Below, one piece after another: positions 5,608 to 11,445 of a stretch of 11,445 nucleotides of DNA; position 1 is the first letter of the stretch, and every line of letters begins with the position of its first letter. The notes under the pieces were generated by a model. It worked only from the letters and a program-made list of their open reading frames with translations. It searched no databases and was not told where the DNA came from. The stretch lies in assembly GCA_026389415.1 (NCBI GenBank), contig JAPLHX010000276.1, forward strand, positions 1-11,445, written 5' to 3'. The position numbers were made by a program, and so were the translations under genes. The stretch comes from Coprothermobacterota bacterium. Lineage in GTDB: Bacteria; Caldisericota; JANLFM01.

Positions 5608-6831
5608 TCAATGTTCTCCCGAGCAGATGGCGCGGAAGAGCTGGGCGCTGGGGCGAGGCTTGCGTTCCAGGGTCGTAAAATCCATTTCGTAGAGACCGAA
5701 TTTCTGCGAGTATCCTTCGTTCCACTCAAAGTTATCCATCAGCGACCAGTGTAGGTACCCCAGGATCGGAATCCCTTCCTGCATGGCCTGACGCATTCCG
5801 CCGATCACTTGACGGAGGTAGTCCGGTCGGTACTGATCGCGGGCATCTGCGATGCCGCTCTCCGTGATCAGGATCGGTTTTTTGTAAGCGGCAACCTGCC
5901 GGATGGCCTGGTAGAAACCCTGTGGATAGATTTCTTGGTCCATGTCGCTGCGCGGAACCGCCTTGCGGACCTCCGCAAATCCCCCCCGCAGGCGGAAACC
6001 AATGAAGATTCTGGAATAGTAGTTCAAGCCGACGTAATCAAGGGTGTTGGCCAACCCGGGGATTCTGCTGCCCCAGCCGAAAGGCATTCGAGTCCGGCCA
6101 TCCACCATCGCTTTCAGGAATCCCCGATTGTAGAACTGGTCCACCAGGCCTGCAGCCAATCGATCCAATGGGGAAGCACTGGCAGGGCTGATATTTTGCA
6201 CGTTGATGGCAACAGAGACCAAACTCTGTGGGGCAGCGTTTTTAATGATGCGATAGGCCCGGGCATGAGCCAACAAGAACTGTTTTAACACCCGGCCGCA
6301 GCGGGAAAAACTTTGGACCCCGGGTGGGAAAATCCCAAAGAGATAACCCAGTGCGGCGATCACGTTCGGCTCGTTAATCGTGATCCAGTAACGGACATAC
6401 GGGGCATACAGCGGCACGACGTTTTGGCAGAACCGCTCAAAATAGGCGGGGAAGTCGGGGTGCTCGTAGCCGCCTTTGTGCGCCAACCATAGTGGAATGG
6501 TGAAGTGATGGAGGGTTAAGATGGGTTCCATCTCCCGTCGCCGCATTTCTTGCAGCATTTCCCGGTAATGGTCGATCGCTTCCGGGTCGAAACGCCCCTC
6601 CTCCGGTTCGATTCGCGACCATTCCAGGGAGAAGCGGTAGGCGTTGGTGTTTAGTTCCTGCGCTAAGTCCAGATCCTGCCGCCAGCGGTTCCAGGAATCA
6701 CAAGCGATGTCGGAAGAGCCTCCGCCCTTGATGTGACCGAGCTGTTCCCATTCCCACCAGTCGTTATTCCGATTCCCTCCCTCGATTTGATGAGCGGCCG
6801 TTGCCGTACCCCACAAGAATCTCTTCTCCAT
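5608..6831 (-). CDS. GH1 beta-glycosidase (beta-glucosidase/galactosidase type)
   Basis: The 407-residue cytosolic retaining beta-glycosidase is a single (beta/alpha)8 barrel with no signal peptide. The N-terminal FLWGTATAAHQIEGG carries the glycon-binding Gln (residue 16). The acid/base is E154 in TINEPN. The nucleophile is E324 in ITESG, where most members have TENG. The glycon-contacting C-terminal block GYLHWSLMDNFEWNEGYSQKFGL lies at 358-380. The second-strand motif reads TLHHFTIPLW instead of the common LxHWDLP. At 407 residues it is shorter than the usual 440-470. AGGAG lies eight bases before the ATG. It is the last gene of the ROK-MFS-GH36-PfkB-GH1 operon, 10 nt after the kinase. Plain beta-D-glucosides or galactosides are likely substrates. 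6-phospho substrates are less likely because no PTS gene is present. Confidence 0.92.
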   Translation of the reverse strand: MEKRFLWGTATAAHQIEGGNRNNDWWEWEQLGHIKGGGSSDIACDSWNRWRQDLDLAQELNTNAYRFSLEWSRIEPEEGRFDPEAIDHYREMLQEMRRREMEPILTLHHFTIPLWLAHKGGYEHPDFPAYFERFCQNVVPLYAPYVRYWITINEPNVIAALGYLFGIFPPGVQSFSRCGRVLKQFLLAHARAYRIIKNAAPQSLVSVAINVQNISPASASPLDRLAAGLVDQFYNRGFLKAMVDGRTRMPFGWGSRIPGLANTLDYVGLNYYSRIFIGFRLRGGFAEVRKAVPRSDMDQEIYPQGFYQAIRQVAAYKKPILITESGIADARDQYRPDYLRQVIGGMRQAMQEGIPILGYLHWSLMDNFEWNEGYSQKFGLYEMDFTTLERKPRPSAQLFRAICSGEH

Positions 6832-6841
6832 GCGAGTTCTC

Positions 6842-7750
6842 CTAAACCTCTTCTATCTTTATTGTCGGCAGAATCTTTTCATATTCCAATCGATTTAGGC
6901 GTCCCCCCTGATAGAGGGTAACGTTGCTGACGGAAGCGGCTACAGCTCGACAGAGGGCTTCACGGTAGGATTCCCCTTGCTGGATCGACGCAGCCAGGCT
7001 TCCCAAAAAAGCATCTCCTGCTCCTACCGGGCAACGCACGGTTGGCGAATACTTAGCAAATATGCGGACCGTATGCCCCTCCAGTTGAGTGAGTGCACCT
7101 CGCTCACCCAGCGTCACCACAAGATGGCTAAGTGGATAGGAAGCGAGCACACCCGGGAGAGCAGCAGCGACATCATTACTCTGGAAGGTGCTGCAAAACT
7201 CACGTTCATTGATTTTCAACAGGTAGATCGGTCGCGCCAGCGCTGCCAATAATGGTGGGCCGGAAATGTCTAACAGAATCTTGGTCTCTCGATTCGATAA
7301 CAAGCGACCGTAATAATCCGGCGGAAACCCCTGGGGCAAACTACCGCAGAGCGCGATGGTAGAAAACCGGGAGAGGATGCTCTGGAAAAAGAAAAGATAG
7401 GCTTCTTGTACTTCTTCTTCTATCTGGGACCCTTGCTCGTAGATTTCACTGGTGTGCCCTTGTTGATCCACCAGGATCAGACAGACTCGGTTTTCCGGCT
7501 CCATCCGGAACAACAGGGGATGGATTCCTTCCCGCAGCAAGCCTTCTTCAATGAACTCTCCGTTCTTTCCGCCGACCAAGCCGGTGACCCAAACATCCTG
7601 ATCTAGACTGCGAATCGCCCGAGCTACATTGATTCCTTTGCCGCCAGGCAGGTTAGAGACCAAATCAATCCGGGTTTCTTGGCCCACATGCAAAACAGGA
7701 GCAATGGCAACCTTGTCAATGGCTAGATTGAGAGTCACGGTAAGAATCAT
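6842..7750 (-). CDS. PfkB-family hexose-phosphate kinase (1-phosphofructokinase / tagatose-6-phosphate kinase group)
   Basis: The 302-residue ATP-dependent sugar kinase has a ribokinase fold. MILTVTLNLAIDKV and the first PfkB signature, GGKGINVARA (36-45), are typical of the FruK/LacC group. The second signature, PVGAGDAFLGS (241-251), contains the catalytic base D246. These enzymes phosphorylate fructose-1-phosphate, tagatose-6-phosphate or fructose-6-phosphate to the bisphosphate; the exact one cannot be told from these motifs. The frame is open upstream to 7963, but homology starts at the ATG at 7750. That ATG overlaps the GH36 stop as ATGA, with a weak AGGTG upstream, which indicates translational coupling. 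It sits between two glycosidases, so it probably acts on the released sugar after a first phosphorylation. No aldolase or PTS fructose gene is in the window. Confidence 0.88.
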   Translation of the reverse strand: MILTVTLNLAIDKVAIAPVLHVGQETRIDLVSNLPGGKGINVARAIRSLDQDVWVTGLVGGKNGEFIEEGLLREGIHPLLFRMEPENRVCLILVDQQGHTSEIYEQGSQIEEEVQEAYLFFFQSILSRFSTIALCGSLPQGFPPDYYGRLLSNRETKILLDISGPPLLAALARPIYLLKINEREFCSTFQSNDVAAALPGVLASYPLSHLVVTLGERGALTQLEGHTVRIFAKYSPTVRCPVGAGDAFLGSLAASIQQGESYREALCRAVAASVSNVTLYQGGRLNRLEYEKILPTIKIEEV

Positions 7751-9408
7751 GGAGGCGACACCTGATAGAAGATGCGGGTGGAGTAGGAAGGCAACCCATC
7801 TCCCTGGAAAGTGGGTACGAACTCCGACCAGTCTCCCGGAGGAACCAAGGGCTTTCCGGCTGCGGAGAGGTTGATCCAACCAAGCACCTCTTCTTTTGAC
7901 GTCCGCCCCCCAAAGGTAAAAACGCCCTCTTTCCAGCAACAATCCATCAAGCTGAAATCCCAAAAGCGCTCCAATTGGCGAAGAAGCGCCAGGTTTTCTG
8001 ACGGAACCTGATCCAAGGGGTCCGAATAGAACAGGAAGTGGGAAAGGAACCAGTTAGCAAGGATCAGAGTTCGTTGCTGGCAGGGGAGGAGCTTGCATTT
8101 CCGCAGGATCATCACGTCCGGATCGTTTTGCCAATAGACGCCGTCCAAAAAGGAACGGGAGAGCGTATTACGCAATGCATTGAAGGCTTCCGCTCGACCC
8201 TCGAAGCCGATCCGCTTGAGAAAGCGGTCTTCCCACCGCGGGGCAACATCCGGTCCTACGCGGACAAAATCGAAGAAGGACCGCTGGACCAATGGCATAC
8301 CACAACCAATGACTTGTGCGTCACCGGCAGTCTTACGCAGGAACCCCAAGCCACAATCGATTTGTTCCTTGCGATTCAACCCTTCCCGATTGCGGCCAAC
8401 GATAGCTAAGGAATACAAGAAATCGAATTTGAACAGGTCAAAGCCCAAACTGCGCAGCCATTCCATCCGATCCAACAAGTAAGCCTGCACCTGCGGGTGG
8501 CTGGGATCCAGTGCGTAGAAAGTCCCACTCCAACCCGGGTTATAACCTGCAATTTTGGGGTTTCCAGCGGCATCCCGCAAAAACCATTCTCGCTGCCGCC
8601 GAATCCGCGCCTTTCGCTCGGCCACGAAGGGAGCCAACCAGATCCCCGGTTTCAAGCCCTGATCCTGGATCCGGCGGGCTAGCTGGGCAAGACGCCCCCG
8701 ATAGCTGTCCTTCTCTTGCCAATCCCCGACGGCTTCCTGCCATGCGTCATCGATTTGGAAGTAGGTCAGGGGGTAGGGGAATTGGCCCGCCATGGCCAAG
8801 TTATCCAGCACATCCTGTGGCCGCAAATGAGAATAGTAGTAGTACCAACTGCTCCAGCCAAAGAGCCTGGACGGCTTGGGCCGCGGCAAGGGGAGGGAAG
8901 CGGATCGACGGATTTCCATGTCCAGCAGGAGCGTAGGCTTGTCGATTTCTTTCCCTACTTCCAGCAGCACGGTAACCTGTCCGGAATGGAAAAGAAAATG
9001 GGGGATTACCAGGGGTAAATCCCGCGGCAGAAGCAGCAAAACCCCATTGGCCGTACGCCAATAGGCAAGGAAGTGCCCCTTTTCTTTGTAGGACACCCCC
9101 TCTAGCGGAAAGCCGGGGTCTTCATAGTGCAGGGAAAGAACAGGCAACCAAGGGCGTCGAAATCGCTCTGTCTCGCTGATTTCCATCGAAGGAGACCAGG
9201 ATTGAAACCCGTTCTTAAAGTACCGGGCTCCTGCAGGAATCTCTAAATCCAGCTCAACCCTTTCTAGCGCAATTGTCCGGCGAGGTTCCAACTGAACGCG
9301 AAGCGCCTCTTCCGTTTCCGTGATCTCTAAGGTGAATTCCGGCAGATCGAGCCCGCCCTGAAAAGACCAAGTTCTTCCCGCAGCAACGAGCCGACCGCTT
9401 CTAAGCAT
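7747..9408 (-). CDS. GH36-family alpha-galactosidase-type glycosidase
   Basis: The 553-residue, apparently cytosolic (no signal peptide) retaining alpha-glycosidase would release alpha-linked galactose from raffinose- or melibiose-like sugars. A beta-sandwich N-terminal domain (about 1-175, with NGFQSWSPS near 66-74) precedes the barrel. The barrel shows FGWSSWYYYY (183-192), FQIDDAWQ...GDW (217-230) and PGIWLAPFVA (254-263). The predicted nucleophile is D329 in LFKFDF and the predicted acid/base is D387 in RVGPDV. WQNDPDVMI (426-434) forms another active-site loop. It is shorter than the 700-residue bacterial tetrameric AgaA-type enzymes and belongs to a compact subgroup. GGAGG just before the ATG gives a strong start, 8 nt inside the MFS gene. 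An alpha-N-acetylgalactosaminidase or other alpha-glycoside specificity is possible. Confidence 0.88.
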   Translation of the reverse strand: MLRSGRLVAAGRTWSFQGGLDLPEFTLEITETEEALRVQLEPRRTIALERVELDLEIPAGARYFKNGFQSWSPSMEISETERFRRPWLPVLSLHYEDPGFPLEGVSYKEKGHFLAYWRTANGVLLLLPRDLPLVIPHFLFHSGQVTVLLEVGKEIDKPTLLLDMEIRRSASLPLPRPKPSRLFGWSSWYYYYSHLRPQDVLDNLAMAGQFPYPLTYFQIDDAWQEAVGDWQEKDSYRGRLAQLARRIQDQGLKPGIWLAPFVAERKARIRRQREWFLRDAAGNPKIAGYNPGWSGTFYALDPSHPQVQAYLLDRMEWLRSLGFDLFKFDFLYSLAIVGRNREGLNRKEQIDCGLGFLRKTAGDAQVIGCGMPLVQRSFFDFVRVGPDVAPRWEDRFLKRIGFEGRAEAFNALRNTLSRSFLDGVYWQNDPDVMILRKCKLLPCQQRTLILANWFLSHFLFYSDPLDQVPSENLALLRQLERFWDFSLMDCCWKEGVFTFGGRTSKEEVLGWINLSAAGKPLVPPGDWSEFVPTFQGDGLPSYSTRIFYQVSPP

Positions 9409-10750
9409 TCCCCTCCATCTCCCGACGAGCTTCGGTCATTTGGCGATGCAACTTCTCGGTATCTGCAGGCAAGTATTTGACCAGAACGAAGAACAGCAAG
9501 CCGCAGGGGATCCAAAAGAGGACAGACAACTTCATGGCAAAGTCCAGGTTTCGGGCAGCAGAGAGCAAGCCGCCCACCAATGGACCGAATCCCGCGCCGA
9601 TGGAATCGGTCAGGTTGAAAATGGAAGAAATGGCCCCTCGATATTCCGGTGGTTTGACATTCATCAGCATCGCTTGCACGTTGGGACCGGCGATGGCGAT
9701 GATCGCCACACCCAGAAATCCCAGCCCGGCCACCGGCAAAAGAGAGAAGAAATCCGGTACCGCCGGTGCCGGCCAAGAGATGGTGAGAAAGATGGGAACG
9801 ATACCGATCAGAGTCGTAATCCCGTTGAAGATCGGCAACCATCGTTTATCCCTTTTATACAAACGATTTCCAACGCTGCCACCGATTACCTTACCGACAA
9901 TGTTGCCGATTCCTAGAACCAACAGCATGATCGTGGCCAGCTCCACCGTGTACCCTTTGTGTCGTACGAAGAACGTAATCAGGTAAAAGGGAAGGATACC
10001 CCAGGCTACGGTTCCCGGAATTCCTTGCAGGAAAAGCCAGATGTTGGAGGGGATTTTCACCAGGTTGATGTATTCTCGCAGGCGAATTTGCCGCGTATAT
10101 TTCTTCCCTTTCAAGATCAAATCCTTGATCTCTTGTTCACCACCTCCCCGTTTCGGCTCTTTTCCGAATAGGACCATCAGTAGCAGGAGCAGAAAGTTGG
10201 GGGCGGACACCAGGATGAAGGGGATTCGCCAGCCAAGAGCGGGCCCCAGGAAACCTGCCACCAGCATTCCCACCAGGATCCCCAAGCTGGTAAATGCCTG
10301 CCACCAGGCTTGTGAGGCCGGCCGTTGCTGATCCGTAAACAGATCCCCCAGGAAAGAGAAAACGATCGGTACCGTCCCGCCTAGACCAATACCGGAGAAA
10401 ATGCGCAGCACCAGCAGTTGCGTATAGTCTTGCGCAAACGCGGTCAGAAAACAGGGGATTTCCCCCAACAGAACTGCAATCACCAGCAGCCATTTGCGCG
10501 AGTATTTATCGCTTAAATACCCCCAAAACAGAGTCACAACCGCTGCTACTAAGGTGAAGGCGGAACCCACGGCGCCGATTTCGGTATCCGTGATGAAAAA
10601 CTCCTTTTCAATCGCCTCGATCGAAGGGGCAAGGAGATTCTGCTCTGCGTAGAGGATTACCCCCATAAACAGCAGTAGGACAAAAGTCCATACCATTTTC
10701 CGATCGAACGAATAGATATCACTCATCCCCAACTTGGTAAACAAGCCCAT
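9401..10750 (-). CDS. MFS transporter, Spinster-like, presumed sugar uptake
   Basis: The 449-residue inner-membrane secondary carrier should have about 12 helices: the first begins near residue 19 and the last ends near 425. The MFS loop 2-3 signature A is clear at 77-86 (GYLSDKYSRK), with a fainter repeat in the second half near 290-303. The N-terminal YAEQNLLAPSIEAIEKEF and the PPEYRGAISSIFNLTDSIG stretch (368-386) resemble the Spinster-like branch. A basic cytoplasmic loop (about 198-233) separates the halves. AGGAG lies eight bases before the ATG, which overlaps the ROK stop by one base (TGATG). Its place between a sugar kinase and two glycosidases makes an oligosaccharide or glycoside the probable cargo. 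This is inferred from context only; export cannot be excluded. Confidence 0.87.
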   Translation of the reverse strand: MGLFTKLGMSDIYSFDRKMVWTFVLLLFMGVILYAEQNLLAPSIEAIEKEFFITDTEIGAVGSAFTLVAAVVTLFWGYLSDKYSRKWLLVIAVLLGEIPCFLTAFAQDYTQLLVLRIFSGIGLGGTVPIVFSFLGDLFTDQQRPASQAWWQAFTSLGILVGMLVAGFLGPALGWRIPFILVSAPNFLLLLLMVLFGKEPKRGGGEQEIKDLILKGKKYTRQIRLREYINLVKIPSNIWLFLQGIPGTVAWGILPFYLITFFVRHKGYTVELATIMLLVLGIGNIVGKVIGGSVGNRLYKRDKRWLPIFNGITTLIGIVPIFLTISWPAPAVPDFFSLLPVAGLGFLGVAIIAIAGPNVQAMLMNVKPPEYRGAISSIFNLTDSIGAGFGPLVGGLLSAARNLDFAMKLSVLFWIPCGLLFFVLVKYLPADTEKLHRQMTEARREMEGNA

Positions 10751-11445
10751 CAGCGGCTCTCCTGGCTTTGTTGGAATGCCAGCATGGCAGCCCCGATCAT
10801 GCCGGCTTGATTCCCCAGCCGCGCCGGAACCAGTCTTAAGTCTTTCAACGCAGGCGCAAATGCGTTCATCTCAAGCGTTTCCTGGATGGTCAACTGCATC
10901 AAATCCAAAGCCTCTGCCAACCCACCACCAATGATAATTGTCCCTGGATTCAACAAGGCAGTTACATAAGAAAGAGCCAAGCCGGTGTAGTAAGCGGACA
11001 TCGTAAAGGCTTCCATGGCCAATCGGTCCCCATGACGGGCCGCTGCAGCGATCTGGATCGGCTCGATCTGCTCAGGTGGAAGACTGGACAGCTCGCTGTC
11101 TCGTCCCCGTTCCAGCGCATACCGTACGTAACGTCCGATCGCCGGCCCGCCGGCCAACGCCTCATAGCATCCGTGCTTGCCGCAGCCACAGCGCGGTCCG
11201 AATGGAGCCAGGGTCAGATGACCGATTTCCCCCGCGGCATAGCCCGAACCACGCATCAGATGGCCACCGCTGATCATGGCTCCGGCGATCCCTGTGCCCA
11301 ACGCAATGAAGAAGAAATCGAACAATCCTTGGCCGGCGCCCAATTGCCACTCGCCGATGGCCCCCACCTTAACATCGTTTTCAATCCAGGTAGGAAGGTG
11401 GAATTGATCCTGCAAGACTTTTTGCAATGGGTAATTGCGCTGGAA
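10750..11445 (-). CDS. ROK-family sugar kinase, C-terminal part (runs off right edge)
   Basis: The frame is open to the edge with no start, so the N-terminus (probably about 90-100 residues with the ATP phosphate loop) is missing; 231 residues are present. LPTWIENDV holds the catalytic Asp of the ENDxN block. The ROK signature is clear: ALGTGIAGAMISGGHLMRG, AGEIGH (sugar-contacting Glu and His), then the zinc site GPRCGCGKHGCYEALAGG, with three Cys following the GH histidine. The C-terminal GTIIIGGGLAEA also fits. Cytosolic enzymes of this type phosphorylate glucose, fructose, mannose or allose. The zinc site and lack of a DNA-binding domain in view favour a kinase over a ROK repressor, although the missing N-terminus means a repressor is not fully excluded. 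It is the first visible gene of the sugar operon; its promoter lies outside the window. Confidence 0.88.
   Translation of the reverse strand, partial: FQRNYPLQKVLQDQFHLPTWIENDVKVGAIGEWQLGAGQGLFDFFFIALGTGIAGAMISGGHLMRGSGYAAGEIGHLTLAPFGPRCGCGKHGCYEALAGGPAIGRYVRYALERGRDSELSSLPPEQIEPIQIAAAARHGDRLAMEAFTMSAYYTGLALSYVTALLNPGTIIIGGGLAEALDLMQLTIQETLEMNAFAPALKDLRLVPARLGNQAGMIGAAMLAFQQSQESR

Noticed and set aside
5539..5754. Plus-strand frame starting in the gap upstream of hspR
   Set aside because: It is mostly antisense to the GH1 C-terminus, and its composition and lack of motifs mark it as a shadow.
7751..7963. N-terminal extension of the PfkB frame
   Set aside because: It lies inside the GH36 coding region in another frame; the PfkB fold begins at the ATG at 7750, which makes a standard ATGA junction.
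8511..8936. Plus-strand frame of 141 codons opposite the GH36 gene
   Set aside because: It is antisense to conserved barrel motifs and is low-complexity, rich in Arg, Pro and Ser.
1..11445. CRISPR arrays, tRNA or rRNA genes, insertion sequences, toxin-antitoxin or phage genes
   Set aside because: None seen by eye: no regularly spaced repeats, no transposase or integrase motifs, no cloverleaf-like block in the few short gaps.

Overview
The window (about 11.4 kb, GC a little above 50% by eye) is dense bacterial chromosomal DNA. Every confident gene except one is on the minus strand. Nothing fixes the species. The HspR-type heat-shock regulator, a mix of strong Shine-Dalgarno starts (one of them TTG) with one apparently leaderless gene, and the cytosolic glycosidase operon would suit a saccharolytic, possibly thermophilic, Gram-positive-like or Chloroflexi-like bacterium. 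That is inference only. No rRNA, tRNA, CRISPR, IS element or phage gene was seen.

Left block (1-2175, minus, reading right to left): a PHP-domain phosphoesterase of the histidinol-phosphatase type, a PLP-dependent D-cysteine desulfhydrase that starts at TTG inside the end of the PHP gene, and the N-terminal part of a HAD-superfamily hydrolase that runs off the left edge. The three frames overlap, so they form one transcription unit, although no shared pathway is obvious. A 101-bp gap separates this block from a divergent plus-strand GNAT-type acetyltransferase (2277-3332). That gene has a perfect TATAAT so close to its ATG that its mRNA should be leaderless.

Middle block (3394-5484, minus): a heat-shock operon in the order hspR, hsp20, dnaJ (type II, no zinc finger), then a previously unlabelled remnant of clpB. 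The remnant keeps the first few residues and the last ~65 residues of ClpB. It has lost the ~2.2 kb between them, carries an internal TAA, and has five tandem GTCYNAA-like heptamers at the deletion scar. An 11-bp perfect hairpin lies between hsp20 and dnaJ.

Right block (5608-11445, minus): a tightly packed sugar-use operon. In transcription order it holds a ROK sugar kinase (N-terminus beyond the right edge), an MFS transporter, a GH36 alpha-galactosidase-type enzyme, a PfkB-family sugar-phosphate kinase and a GH1 beta-glycosidase. Junctions are 1-, 8- and 4-nt overlaps and one 10-nt gap. Neither glycosidase has a signal peptide, so an intact oligosaccharide is probably imported by the MFS protein, cut in the cytosol from alpha- and beta-linked ends, and phosphorylated by the two kinases. 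The exact substrate cannot be read from the sequence. I found no convincing new defence or mobile system. The best new observations are the decayed clpB with its repeat-marked scar and the leaderless acetyltransferase gene.
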